NCBI RefSeq assembly: GCF_006491595.2
Contig: NZ_VEVQ02000007.1
Coordinates: 186,001-250,000, forward strand
Source of the DNA: Flavobacterium jejuense
GTDB taxonomy: Bacteria > Bacteroidota > Bacteroidia > Flavobacteriales > Flavobacteriaceae
DNA: 64,000 nucleotides
Direction of reading: 5' to 3'
This document shows, piece after piece, positions 52,171 through 61,888 of this stretch (position 1 is its first letter; each line of letters begins with the position of its first letter). The notes beneath the pieces are model-generated. The model was not told where the DNA came from and did no database searches. It saw nothing but the letters and a program-made list of their open reading frames with translations. The position numbers and the translations under genes are program-made.

Positions 52171-53319
52171 ATGGTCTTCGATTTTTTGCAACCAGTTAGT
52201 AATACTTTTATTGATTTTAGAGAAAAACTGTCTAGTCAAACATTAGGAAAAAAAGTATTGTTTCATACAGATGAAGATTTTCCTGATTTAGATGAGGTGG
52301 TAATTGCAATAGTTTGTGTTAATGAAAATAGAGGAAAGGGAGTAGAAAACTCAGATGATGAATTTGATGCATTTCGAAAAAGTTTTTATTCTTTATTTCC
52401 TGGAAATTGGAATGTTGCAATTGCCGATTTAGGTAATATTCAATATGGGGAAACAATAGATGATACGTATTTCTTGGTTAAAACGATAAATGAAGATTTA
52501 TTAAGAAAGAGTATTGTACCTATTATAATAGGAGGGAGTCAAGATTTAACTTATGCGCTTTATCGAGCATATGATAATTTAGATCAAATGGTTAATTTAG
52601 TAACTATTGATGATCAATTTGATTTTGCTAAAGAAAATGTAGAATTGAATCATTCTTTTTTGACAAGAATAATTGTCGATGAACCAAATAATCTGTTTAA
52701 TTTTAGCAATATAGGATATCAGACGTATTATAATCCTCAGGAAGAAATTGATTTAATTGAAAAATTATATTTTGATGCTTATCGTTTAGGTGAAGTGTCA
52801 AATAAAATAGCAATAGCTGAACCTGTTTTTAGAGATGCAGATATTGTTAGTGTGGATATGAATTCTGTACAATCTTCATTTTCTGGAAATTATTTAAATT
52901 TTAATCCAAATGGATTTAATGGAAAAGAAATTTGTACATTAGCTAGATATTCAGGTATAAGTGATAAGGTTTCATCATTTGGAATTTTTGATTTCAATGA
53001 TACTTTCAATGAATCTATATTAATCGCTCAAATGGTTTGGTATTTTATTGAAGGATTTTGTTTTCGTTCAAAAGAATATCCGTTTGGTACGAAAGAACAG
53101 TATTTAAAGTATATTGTTTTGATTGAAGAAGAAGAATTAATCTTTTTTAAGAGTAATAAAACCGATAGATGGTGGATTGAAATACCTTTTTTAGATAATA
53201 AGAATAATAAATTAAAAAGAAATACGTTATTACCATGCACACATGATGATTATTTAGCAGCATGTGAGCAAGAGATACCAAATAGGTGGTGGAAGGCATA
53301 TAGGCGTAATTTATTGTAA
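52171..53319 (+). CDS. Arginase/formimidoylglutamase-family protein with degenerate metal site
   Basis: 382 residues with the ureohydrolase fold, but the manganese ligands are largely lost. The GGDHS motif is GGSQD (121-125), the DAHxD motif is IDDQFDF (146-152), and the SxDxDxxDP motif is SVDMNSVQ (227-234). Catalysis is therefore unlikely. The fold and overall pattern of blocks are still recognisable. It lies 3 bases after topA and 145 bases before gldK, and I recall this position being conserved in gliding flavobacteria. A structural or regulatory role linked to gldKLMN is an inference. Confidence 0.82.
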   Translation: MVFDFLQPVSNTFIDFREKLSSQTLGKKVLFHTDEDFPDLDEVVIAIVCVNENRGKGVENSDDEFDAFRKSFYSLFPGNWNVAIADLGNIQYGETIDDTYFLVKTINEDLLRKSIVPIIIGGSQDLTYALYRAYDNLDQMVNLVTIDDQFDFAKENVELNHSFLTRIIVDEPNNLFNFSNIGYQTYYNPQEEIDLIEKLYFDAYRLGEVSNKIAIAEPVFRDADIVSVDMNSVQSSFSGNYLNFNPNGFNGKEICTLARYSGISDKVSSFGIFDFNDTFNESILIAQMVWYFIEGFCFRSKEYPFGTKEQYLKYIVLIEEEELIFFKSNKTDRWWIEIPFLDNKNNKLKRNTLLPCTHDDYLAACEQEIPNRWWKAYRRNLL

Positions 53320-53464
53320 ATCAAGGATGGTTATTGAAGTTGAATGTTTCTTATTATGTTAATTTTAATATTTTTTTAAGAAAAAGTTCAAAATAATTGT
53401 TTTTTTCAAAATTATTGAATAGGTTTACGCCCTTAAAAGTGAAATTATATTAACCCAAATTTAT

Positions 53465-54838
53465 ATGAAGAAGTTAGTTGTATTTACAGCAATCTTATCA
53501 TTGTTTGCCAGTTGTGGTAAAGGCGATAGAGGTGAACTAGTAGGTGTAAAAGGAAAAAAATGGCATCCAGAAAAACCTTATGGAATGACATTAGTGCCAG
53601 GCGGTGCGTTTATTCTGGGTAAGTCAGATGATGATTTGGCTAATATTCAGGATGCTCCTACTAAGACGGTAACGGTGCGATCATTTTACATGGATGAGAC
53701 TGAAATTACAAATGCAGAGTACAGACAGTTTGTGGAATGGGTAAAAGATTCTACAGTAAGAACTAGATTGGCTATGTTGGCTGATGAAGTTGGGCAAACT
53801 GCAACGGACGGTGCAGGAGGTATAGGTGACTATGCTTTTGCTGATGCTAATGTTGAAGAAATGTCTCCGTATGACAAATACATGTATGAGAATTACTACA
53901 GTATTGGTACAGAAGAGGATCAGTATTCAGGAAGAAAATTAAACAGAAAAGTGAAGTTGATCAATGATCCACAGAAATATCCAGATGAATATTATGTTGA
54001 GGTTATGGATTCTATGTATCTTCCAGAGTCTGAATCTTATAATGGATTAAAAACAATTGATGTTTCTAAATTGAAATTTAGATTTAGAGAAGTGGATTGG
54101 AATAAAGCTGTTACTAAGAAAGGACGTAAAGGATTATATGAAGAAAGTCCTCCAATTGAAATTTATCCAGATACTACAGCTTGGATTAAAGACTTTGCTT
54201 ATTCTTACAATGAACCGATGCATAATGATTATTTCTGGCACCAAGCTTACGCAGAATATCCTGTTGTAGGAGTTACTTGGAATCAAGCTAAAGCTTTTTG
54301 TGCATGGAGAACTTTGTATAAAAATTCTTATATAAAAAAGAAAAAAGGAAGAGATCAAGTTAACTCTTTTAGATTACCTACAGAGGCTGAGTGGGAATAC
54401 GCGGCTAGAGGTGGTTTAGAATCAGGAGCTTTTCCTTGGGGTGGTCCTTATGCTAAAAATGATAGAGGATGTTTTATGGCTAACTTTAAGCCCAATAGAG
54501 GTGATTATGCAGCTGATGGTGCTTTGTATACTGTGGAAGCTAAATCATATGAGCCAAATAACTTTAACCTATATAATATGGCTGGTAATGTTTCAGAATG
54601 GACTGAATCAGCTTACGATGTTACTGCATATGAGTTTGTTTCAACAATGAACCCTAATGTTGCAGATCGTAAAAATCAAAGAAAAGTAGTTCGTGGAGGT
54701 TCATGGAAAGATGTGGCTTACTTTTTACAGGTGTCAACTCGTGATTACGAGTATGCTGATTCTGCAAGAAGTTACATTGGATTTAGAACAGTACAGGATT
54801 ACATGGGTACTGCTGCAACTGCAACTAGTCCTAAATAA
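53465..54838 (+). CDS. gldK: Gliding motility lipoprotein GldK (type IX secretion)
   Basis: 457 residues. The lipoprotein signal MKKLVVFTAILSLFASC has Cys17. A formylglycine-generating-enzyme-like domain follows (FYMDETEITNAEYRQFVEW, FRLPTEAEWEYAARGG, NMAGNVSEWTESAYD, VVRGGSWKD). GldK forms, with GldN, the periplasmic/outer membrane ring of the type IX secretion system. It is the first gene of gldKLMN. A possible promoter is TTG-N20-TAGGTTTA about 35 bases before the start. Confidence 0.96.
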   Translation: MKKLVVFTAILSLFASCGKGDRGELVGVKGKKWHPEKPYGMTLVPGGAFILGKSDDDLANIQDAPTKTVTVRSFYMDETEITNAEYRQFVEWVKDSTVRTRLAMLADEVGQTATDGAGGIGDYAFADANVEEMSPYDKYMYENYYSIGTEEDQYSGRKLNRKVKLINDPQKYPDEYYVEVMDSMYLPESESYNGLKTIDVSKLKFRFREVDWNKAVTKKGRKGLYEESPPIEIYPDTTAWIKDFAYSYNEPMHNDYFWHQAYAEYPVVGVTWNQAKAFCAWRTLYKNSYIKKKKGRDQVNSFRLPTEAEWEYAARGGLESGAFPWGGPYAKNDRGCFMANFKPNRGDYAADGALYTVEAKSYEPNNFNLYNMAGNVSEWTESAYDVTAYEFVSTMNPNVADRKNQRKVVRGGSWKDVAYFLQVSTRDYEYADSARSYIGFRTVQDYMGTAATATSPK

Positions 54839-54897
54839 TTATTTAACCAATTTTTAAATATAAATTAAACTTAACTTAACTAAAAAAATTATTTATT

Positions 54898-55542
54898 ATG
54901 GCAATTTTAAGCAAAAAGGCAATGAATTTCGCTTACGGTATGGGAGCAGCAGTTGTAATTATTGGAGCACTATTTAAAATTACTCACTTTGAGATAGGCC
55001 CATTGACAGGTACACTTATGCTTTCTGTTGGTCTTGTAACAGAGGCTTTAATTTTTGCATTATCTGCTTTTGAACCTGTTGATAAAGAACTTGACTGGTC
55101 ATTAGTATATCCTGAGTTAGCTGGTGGAGAATCAAGCGGTAAGAAGAAAACTGAAAATCCTGCTGAAGCTCAAGGTTTATTGTCACAAAAATTAGATTCT
55201 ATGCTAAAAGAAGCTAAGATTGATGGTGCTTTAATGGAGAGTTTAGGAGCTAGTATTAAAAACTTTGAGGGTGCTGCAAAAAGCATTTCTCCAACAGTTG
55301 ATTCTATAGCTTCTCAAAAGAAATATTCTGAAGAAATGTCTCAAGCGGCAGCTCAAATGGAAGCTTTAAATAGTTTATATAAAGTGCAATTAGAAAGTGC
55401 TTCAAGAAATGCGGATGCTAATAAAGAAATTGCTGATAATGCAGCTAAATTAAAAGAACAAATGCAGTCTATGACTTCTAATATCGCATCATTAAATGCT
55501 GTTTATGGAGGTATGTTATCTGCTATGAATACAAGAGGATAA
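54898..55542 (+). CDS. gldL: Gliding motility protein GldL (type IX secretion motor)
   Basis: 214 residues. Two N-terminal membrane helices (about 9-28 and 36-56), containing the conserved Glu in HFEIGPLTG, are followed by a long cytoplasmic helical part (KLDSMLKEAKIDGALMESLG ... MLSAMNTRG). GldL and GldM form the inner membrane proton-driven motor that powers type IX secretion and gliding. It lies between gldK and gldM. Confidence 0.97.
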   Translation: MAILSKKAMNFAYGMGAAVVIIGALFKITHFEIGPLTGTLMLSVGLVTEALIFALSAFEPVDKELDWSLVYPELAGGESSGKKKTENPAEAQGLLSQKLDSMLKEAKIDGALMESLGASIKNFEGAAKSISPTVDSIASQKKYSEEMSQAAAQMEALNSLYKVQLESASRNADANKEIADNAAKLKEQMQSMTSNIASLNAVYGGMLSAMNTRG

Positions 55543-55596
55543 TTAGTTTTATCATTTAATTAACAAAAATTATTAATTTAAAAAACTAATTTAAAA

Positions 55597-57141
55597 ATGG
55601 CAGGAGGAAAATTAACCCCTAGACAGAAGATGATTAACTTGATGTATTTGGTTTTCATCGCAATGTTGGCTTTGAATATGTCAAAAGAAGTTTTATCAGC
55701 TTTTGGATTGATGACTGAAAAGTTTGTTGAATCTAATGAAGATGCAAAAAATAGAATCGCATTAGATATGAAAGGAATGGAAAAGCAAATGGAATCTCAA
55801 CCAGAGAAATTCGCTCCATTAGTGAAACAGGCTAATGAAGTACAAACTTTGTCTAATGAATTTTTTGCTTATATTGAAGGTCTGAAGAAAGAAATGTTAG
55901 CTACTGTAGAGGATCCTAAAGATTATGAGGTACAAGATAAAGCAGATGTTTTAGATGAGAAATTTTTTGTAGGAGATAAGCTTAAGCCAGATGGTCAAAA
56001 GTTTTTAGACAACATGAAAAAATATAGAGAAGGTGTTGCGAAAGCTTTAGGAACGGATAAAAAATATTCAGAAGTTGTAAAATCTGTTAATTCTTCTTTT
56101 TCAACTGAGCCAGTTAAAAATAGGGAAGGTATTAAAGAAGATTGGTTAGATTATAACTATAAAGGTTATCCTATGGTTGCTTCTATTACTAAATTAACCG
56201 CTTTACAAGCTGATATTAGAAAAGCTCAAGCGGATGTTTTAAATGCTATGGTTCAAGAGAAGTTAAAAGTGGAAGCTTCATTAACTAATTTTGATGCTAT
56301 TGTTATTCCAGATAAAACTGCTTTCTTTAGTGGAGAACAATTTAAGGGGAAAATTATTTTAGGAAAAAAGGATAAAACTTTAAAAGCAAATTCTGTTGTT
56401 GTTAATGGTAAAGAATTACCAGCTACAGCTATGCAAGAAGGTCAAACAATTTTAGAATTCCCTGCAGGTAGTGTAGGAGAACAAAAAATTTCTGGTAAGA
56501 TGGCTTTTACAGATTTTGATGGTAATTCTTTTGATTTGCCAATTGAGTCAACTTATACTGTTGTTCCTAAACCTAATTCAGCTACTATTTCAGCTGATAA
56601 AATGAATGTAGTTTATAGAGGTGTAATAAACCCTATGACAATATCATTTGCTGGTGTATCTGATAATAATGTTAATGCTTCTGCAGCGGGTTTATCTAAA
56701 GCATCTGGAACTGGTAAGTACAATATGAGTCCTGGTCAAGGAAGAGAAGTAACTATTAATGTTACTGGTAAATTACCAGATGGTACTTCAGTGTCAGATA
56801 GAAAAGCTTTTAGAATTAAAGATATTCCTGGTCCACAAGGTAAAATTCGTAAAGAGGTTGCTGCTAGTGGTCCAAAATCAAGTTTAGAAGTTTCAACAGT
56901 TACTGCTGAATTAGATGATTTTGATTTCGAATTAGGAATCGATGTTACTGGATTTAATATAAAAGTTCCAGGACAACCTACTGTAGTGGTTTCTGGTAAT
57001 AGAATGGATAGTAGAGCTAAAGCTGCTATTGGTAGAGCAAGTAGAGGTGATGTTATTATCATTTCTGAGATTAAAACGAGGTTAAGAGGTAGTTCAATCA
57101 TGATGAAGAAAACTGCTCCTTGTACTTACGAAATTAAATAA
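55597..57141 (+). CDS. gldM: Gliding motility protein GldM (type IX secretion motor)
   Basis: 514 residues. It starts MAGGKLTPRQKMINLMYLVF with a single N-terminal membrane helix (about 14-34) that sits inside the GldL ring. A helical domain (to about 215) and three beta domains extending into the periplasm follow (for example FSGEQFKGKIILGKKDKTLK, PKPNSATISADKMNVVYRGV). The C-terminus SSIMMKKTAPCTYEIK contacts GldK/GldN. Length and topology match the family. Confidence 0.97.
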   Translation: MAGGKLTPRQKMINLMYLVFIAMLALNMSKEVLSAFGLMTEKFVESNEDAKNRIALDMKGMEKQMESQPEKFAPLVKQANEVQTLSNEFFAYIEGLKKEMLATVEDPKDYEVQDKADVLDEKFFVGDKLKPDGQKFLDNMKKYREGVAKALGTDKKYSEVVKSVNSSFSTEPVKNREGIKEDWLDYNYKGYPMVASITKLTALQADIRKAQADVLNAMVQEKLKVEASLTNFDAIVIPDKTAFFSGEQFKGKIILGKKDKTLKANSVVVNGKELPATAMQEGQTILEFPAGSVGEQKISGKMAFTDFDGNSFDLPIESTYTVVPKPNSATISADKMNVVYRGVINPMTISFAGVSDNNVNASAAGLSKASGTGKYNMSPGQGREVTINVTGKLPDGTSVSDRKAFRIKDIPGPQGKIRKEVAASGPKSSLEVSTVTAELDDFDFELGIDVTGFNIKVPGQPTVVVSGNRMDSRAKAAIGRASRGDVIIISEIKTRLRGSSIMMKKTAPCTYEIK

Positions 57142-57183
57142 GAAGTTTTCAGAGTTTATTTATTAAACTAAAAAATAGAAAAG

Positions 57184-58071
57184 ATGAGTTGGAGAAATTT
57201 TATGTTAGTTGTTGCTTTAGGTTTAAGTTCTACTTTTACTTTTGCTCAATCTAATCTTTTAAATGCAAAAACACCTGATCAAATTGGTCAGAAAACAGAA
57301 GCGGAATTAGTTGCTGATAATGACAAGCCATTACCATATGGTTATGTTATGGACAGAGACGTTTTAATGGGTAAGCGTATTTGGGAATATATTGATCTTG
57401 ATGAAAGAGTAAATTTTCCTTTATATTTTCCAGTTGAAGGTGATTTAGGTCCAGATAGAAGACCTTTATATGATGTTTTAATTAACGGAATTAAAGACGG
57501 TAAAATTACTGAAATTTATAATAGTAGTTATTTTATTGAAAAAAAATCATTAAGCGATATTGAAGCTTCTTTAGTTTTTATAGATACAACTGATGCAGGT
57601 AGAGAGTATTTCAATGCTGGTGAATCTATTCCTGAGGAATATATTGTTAAAACAGAAATTGAAGCTTTCCACGTGAATGCTTATAAAACAGTAGGATATT
57701 GGTACTTTGATAAACGTCAAGGTGAAATGAAATATCGTTTATTAGGTATTTGTCCAGTTGTTCCAGATGTTTTTACATTGAATAGTGAAGAGCCAGAAGA
57801 TGTTGAATTATTTTGGGTATATTTCCCTGCTGTAAGAGATATTTTACACGAAGCTAAATCGTTTAATAATAAAAATTCAGCAATGCCATTTTCTTTCGAT
57901 CATTTGTTAAATTCAAGAAGATTTAATGCTGTGATTTATCAAGAAGAAAATGTTTATGGAGACCGTCAAATTAAAGATTACATGAAAGAAAATGCACAAA
58001 TGCAACTTTTAGAAGCAGAACGTGTAAAAGAAAAGTTACGTGATTTTGAACAAGATATGTGGAATTATTAA
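57184..58071 (+). CDS. gldN: Gliding motility protein GldN (type IX secretion)
   Basis: 295 residues. The signal peptide ends FTFAQ. The mature part contains NDKPLPYGYVMDRDVLMGKR, IWEYIDLDERVNFPLYFP and LLGICPVVPDVFTLNSEEPE, diagnostic for GldN/PorN. It partners GldK in the periplasmic ring. It is the last gene of the gldKLMN operon and is followed by a strong terminator. Confidence 0.97.
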   Translation: MSWRNFMLVVALGLSSTFTFAQSNLLNAKTPDQIGQKTEAELVADNDKPLPYGYVMDRDVLMGKRIWEYIDLDERVNFPLYFPVEGDLGPDRRPLYDVLINGIKDGKITEIYNSSYFIEKKSLSDIEASLVFIDTTDAGREYFNAGESIPEEYIVKTEIEAFHVNAYKTVGYWYFDKRQGEMKYRLLGICPVVPDVFTLNSEEPEDVELFWVYFPAVRDILHEAKSFNNKNSAMPFSFDHLLNSRRFNAVIYQEENVYGDRQIKDYMKENAQMQLLEAERVKEKLRDFEQDMWNY

Positions 58072-58096
58072 TATAAAATTTCTCCAATTTTAATTT

Positions 58097-58130
58097 AAAC
58101 TCTTATCATTAATTTGATAAGAGTTTTTTT
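58097..58130 (+). terminator. Terminator after gldN
   Basis: 12-bp perfect stem AAACTCTTATCA (58097-58108) / TGATAAGAGTTT (58115-58126) followed by T-run. It ends the gldKLMN operon. Confidence 0.92.
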
Positions 58131-58137
58131 ATTTTTG
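58130..58137 (+). promoter_or_regulatory. -7 promoter element of the FAD oxidoreductase gene
   Basis: TATTTTTG directly follows the terminator T-run and ends 4 bases before the ATG at 58142, so the transcript would be leaderless or nearly so. Confidence 0.55.
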
Positions 58138-58141
58138 CACT

Positions 58142-59197
58142 ATGATAGACTATTTAATTGTTGGTTCTGGAATTGCTGGAACTTGTTTTGCGGAATTCTG
58201 TTTTCAAAATAACAAAAGCTTTCTTCTTTTTGATGATAATTCACAACCTTCATCTAAGATTGCAGGTGGCTTATACAATCCTGTTGTTTTAAAACGTTTT
58301 AGTGAAGTTTGGAAAGCTAAAGAACAATTAGAATTAGCAATTCCATTTTATGCAGCATTAGAAGAAAAGTTAAATATACAGATTGACTATAAAATTCCCA
58401 TTTATAGAAAATTAACTTCTATAGAAGAACAAAACGAATGGTTTTCTGCTGCAGACAAACCAAGTTTAGTAGACTTTCTTTCTACTAAATTAATATCTAA
58501 TACTTTTTCTGCTGTTAACGCTTCTTATGGCTATGGAGAAGTTTTACATACTGGTTATTTAGATGTTAAAGCTTTAGTTTTGAGTTATTGCAGTTATTTA
58601 GATAAACAAAATTTATTTCTTGCTGATCGATTTGATTATGATGCAATTGAGTTTTATCCTAATTATATCGTTTATAAAGAATATCAATTTAAAAACATCA
58701 TATTCGCAGAAGGTTTTGGATTACATGCTAATCCTTTTTTTAATGATTTGCCTTTAGATGGTACAAAAGGAGAATTATTACTCATAAAAGCACCTAATTT
58801 GAAAGTTGATGTCACCATCAAATCGAGTGTTTTTATTTTACCAATTGGGAATGATATTTACAAAGTAGGTGCAACTTATGATTGGTCTGATAAAACAAAT
58901 GTACCAACCGATGGTGGAAAAAAGGAATTAGTAGATAAACTTAAGGAAGTTATTAACTGCGACTTTGAAATAATCAATCATTTTGCAGGTGTTAGGCCAA
59001 CAGTAAAAGATCGAAGACCTTTAGTGGGTACTCATTACAAATATAAGAATCTTCATGTCTTAAATGGTCTTGGAACGCGTGGAGTAATGTTGGCTCCTTT
59101 TTTGGCAAACCAACTCTTTACTCATATTGAAGCTGGAAAATTATTAGACAAAGAAATAGATATCGTTCGTTTTTATAAGAAAAGAAATCTGTTGTAA
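58142..59197 (+). CDS. FAD-dependent oxidoreductase (DAO family)
   Basis: 351 residues. The dinucleotide-binding motif YLIVGSGIAGTCFAEFC is at the N-terminus, then the motif SKIAGGLYNPVVLKRF. The substrate-domain region HFAGVRPTVKDRRPLVGTHY leads to NGLGTRGVMLAPFLANQLF at the C-terminus. This is the D-amino-acid-oxidase/glycine-oxidase fold; the substrate is not evident. It is convergent with the DUF983 gene, whose stop abuts its own. Confidence 0.88.
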   Translation: MIDYLIVGSGIAGTCFAEFCFQNNKSFLLFDDNSQPSSKIAGGLYNPVVLKRFSEVWKAKEQLELAIPFYAALEEKLNIQIDYKIPIYRKLTSIEEQNEWFSAADKPSLVDFLSTKLISNTFSAVNASYGYGEVLHTGYLDVKALVLSYCSYLDKQNLFLADRFDYDAIEFYPNYIVYKEYQFKNIIFAEGFGLHANPFFNDLPLDGTKGELLLIKAPNLKVDVTIKSSVFILPIGNDIYKVGATYDWSDKTNVPTDGGKKELVDKLKEVINCDFEIINHFAGVRPTVKDRRPLVGTHYKYKNLHVLNGLGTRGVMLAPFLANQLFTHIEAGKLLDKEIDIVRFYKKRNLL

Positions 59198-59590
59198 CTA
59201 TTCTTTAATTTTATCTTTCCAATCTTTATCATAATGTACAAATATGTTTATCCATATATTTCTGGATACTCTCATTATAAATGGCATAAAAACAACTAAT
59301 GTGCCAATGATAGCATAAAAAGAAGTTAGTAAACTACTTTCTAAGAAAATTTTTGAAATTACAAATGCTGCAACAGCAAAGGCAATTCCAACACCATAGC
59401 TAACATACATTGCCCCATAAAAAAAGGAAGGTTCAATTTTATATCGGGTGTGACAATGACTACATTTTTCATGCATTTTATAAATATTGGATAAATTATA
59501 AGGATTTTTGTCCTCATACATACTTTCTTCTTGACATTTAGGACAACTTCCTGTTAAAATGCTATTTATTTTGGATCCTTTTTTTAACAT
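59198..59590 (-). CDS. DUF983 family membrane protein
   Basis: 130 residues from the ATG at 59590 (MLKKGSKINSILTGSC); the frame extends to a TTG at 59596. An N-terminal zinc-ribbon-like part (CPKCQEES ... HEKCSHCHTRY, four cysteines) is followed by two membrane helices (about 55-80 and 86-106), as in DUF983 proteins. Function unknown. It has a -7 element TACCTTTG upstream on the minus strand. Confidence 0.9.
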   Translation of the reverse strand: MLKKGSKINSILTGSCPKCQEESMYEDKNPYNLSNIYKMHEKCSHCHTRYKIEPSFFYGAMYVSYGVGIAFAVAAFVISKIFLESSLLTSFYAIIGTLVVFMPFIMRVSRNIWINIFVHYDKDWKDKIKE

Positions 59591-59606
59591 TTGCAAAATA
59601 TTTACA

Positions 59607-59614
59607 CAAAGGTA
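59607..59614 (-). promoter_or_regulatory. -7 promoter element of the DUF983 gene
   Basis: TACCTTTG on the minus strand, 17 bases before the ATG at 59590. Confidence 0.5.
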
Positions 59615-59658
59615 CGCATTGCCTATTTTAATAGTGTAACAATTGTAACAAAATTATC

Positions 59659-61587
59659 ATGTTAAACATACATAATTTATCGGTTTCATTTGGTGGAACT
59701 TATCTTTTTGAAGAAGTAACTTTTCGTTTAGGTTCTGGTGACTGTGTAGGTCTAGTAGGAAAAAACGGAGCAGGAAAATCAACCATGTTGAAAATATTAG
59801 CAGGTGATTTTAAACCCGATTCGGGAGTTATTGCTACTGAAAAAGAAGTTCGAATGGGGTTTCTGCGTCAGGATATTGATTTTGAAGAAGGAAGAACGGT
59901 TTTGGAAGAAGCCTATCAAGCCTTTAGCGAAATTAAAAAAGCAGAATTGCGAATCGATGAAATCAATCATCAGTTAGCAACTCGTACCGATTATGAAAGT
60001 GCATCCTATTCGGAACTAATTGAAGAATTAGGAGAAGTAACCCATCACTATGAAATATTGGGAGGTTATAATTATGTAGGAGATACTGAAAAAATCTTAC
60101 TAGGTTTAGGTTTCAAACGTGAAGATTTTAATAATCTGACCAGTACTTTTTCAGGAGGATGGAGAATGCGTATCGAATTAGCTAAACTATTATTACAATC
60201 CAATGATATTTTACTTTTGGATGAACCTACCAATCACTTGGATATTGAAAGTATCATTTGGTTAGAAGGTTTTTTACGTAATTTCCCTGGAGTTGTGGTA
60301 ATTGTGTCTCATGATAAGATGTTTTTGGACAATGTTACCAATAGAACCATAGAAATTTCCTTAGGAAAAGCATACGATTTCAATAAACCTTATTCAGAAT
60401 ACTTACTTCTTCGTGGTGAAATTCGCGAAAAGCAATTGGCTACTCAAAAAAATCAAGCTAAAAAGATTGAAGAGACAGAAAAGTTAATTGAAAAGTTCCG
60501 TGCAAAAGCTTCTAAAGCATCGATGGCTCAGTCTTTAATAAAAAAATTAGACAAAGTTGAGCGCATTGAAGTAGACGAAGACGACAATTCAGTCATGAAT
60601 ATTTCGTTTCCACTTTCTCAAACTCCTGGTAGAGTAGTGGTAGAAGCAGAACATGTTACCAAAGCTTACGGAGACAAAGTAATTTTGGAAGACATCTCAC
60701 TTTTAGTAGAAAGAGGCAGCAAAATCGCTTTCGTAGGGCAAAACGGACAAGGGAAATCGACTTTTATTAAAGCAATTGTTAACGAGTTCGAGTACAAAGG
60801 TGACATTAAGTTAGGACACAACGTACAATTGGGTTATTTTGCCCAAAATCAAGCGGAATATTTAGACGGAGAGAAAACACTTTTAGATACCATGTTGGAA
60901 TCGGCTTTAGATTCGAATCGTTCAAAAGTAAGAGATATGCTAGGTTCGTTTCTGTTTAGAGGCGATGATGTAGAAAAGAAAGTCAAAGTCCTTTCAGGAG
61001 GAGAGCGCAACCGTTTAGCGCTTTGTAAGTTGCTTTTACAGCCTATCAATGTGCTTTTAATGGATGAGCCAACCAATCACTTAGATATTAAGTCCAAGAA
61101 CGTTTTAAAAGCCGCTTTGGCAAAATACGAAGGGACATTGTTATTGGTCTCTCATGATAGAGATTTCTTACAAGGCTTGGCAAACGTGACTTATGAATTC
61201 AAAGACAAAAAAATAAAAGAATATTTAGGTGATATTAATTTCTTCTTAGAGCAAAGAAAAGCGGATGACATGCGTGCTTTCGAAACGAAAGATCAAGTAA
61301 AAGCTAAAAACAACTCGAAACCGGAAACAAAAGAAGCTAAAAACCTTTCTTACGAAGAGCAAAAGAAACAAAAATCCTTACAAAACCGATTAAGTAAAGT
61401 AGAAAGCCAAATCAAACAATTAGAAATCGACATCCAAAAAGACGATAAAGAATTGGCATCCAACTACGACAAACTAATTGAAAACGCAGCCTTCTTCACA
61501 GCCTACGAAAAGAAAAAGAAAGAACTAGACCAATTATTAGAAGATTGGGAAACGGTTCAAGAAGAAATAGATGGGTTGAGTAGTTAA
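59659..61587 (+). CDS. ABC-F family ATPase (Uup-like)
   Basis: 642 residues with two ATP-binding cassettes and no membrane domain. Walker A motifs are GKNGAGKS and GQNGQGKS, signature motifs TFSGGWRMR and VLSGGERNR, and Walker B motifs LLLDEPTNHLD and LLMDEPTNHLD. An inter-domain linker with Lys/Gln-rich helix and a C-terminal coiled coil (RLSKVESQIKQLEIDIQKDD) are present, as in Uup. ABC-F proteins act on the ribosome. The C-terminal coiled coil favours Uup over EttA. Confidence 0.93.
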   Translation: MLNIHNLSVSFGGTYLFEEVTFRLGSGDCVGLVGKNGAGKSTMLKILAGDFKPDSGVIATEKEVRMGFLRQDIDFEEGRTVLEEAYQAFSEIKKAELRIDEINHQLATRTDYESASYSELIEELGEVTHHYEILGGYNYVGDTEKILLGLGFKREDFNNLTSTFSGGWRMRIELAKLLLQSNDILLLDEPTNHLDIESIIWLEGFLRNFPGVVVIVSHDKMFLDNVTNRTIEISLGKAYDFNKPYSEYLLLRGEIREKQLATQKNQAKKIEETEKLIEKFRAKASKASMAQSLIKKLDKVERIEVDEDDNSVMNISFPLSQTPGRVVVEAEHVTKAYGDKVILEDISLLVERGSKIAFVGQNGQGKSTFIKAIVNEFEYKGDIKLGHNVQLGYFAQNQAEYLDGEKTLLDTMLESALDSNRSKVRDMLGSFLFRGDDVEKKVKVLSGGERNRLALCKLLLQPINVLLMDEPTNHLDIKSKNVLKAALAKYEGTLLLVSHDRDFLQGLANVTYEFKDKKIKEYLGDINFFLEQRKADDMRAFETKDQVKAKNNSKPETKEAKNLSYEEQKKQKSLQNRLSKVESQIKQLEIDIQKDDKELASNYDKLIENAAFFTAYEKKKKELDQLLEDWETVQEEIDGLSS

Positions 61588-61888
61588 TACTTAGTGATTA
61601 GTCCATAGTGATTAACAAAGCAGATAACCTATAACATACAACAGGTAACAGAGAACCGATAACTGAGAACCTACAACTTCCTCTTGAAGCTATTTCCAGC
61701 TGTCCATTACAAGTTTTCAAAAAACCAGTGCCGTTTTCTAAGCCTTCAAAAGAGCTTCTTCTAGTCGCTTTTTGAAGACAAGAAAACGTGCACTACTTTT
61801 TCAAAAAGCTTTCCATTGCTATCTGGGCTAGGGAATAGTCTTTATAAGACCAAACAAGTTTTGAAATAACCACTTTCTATTTCAGAAC

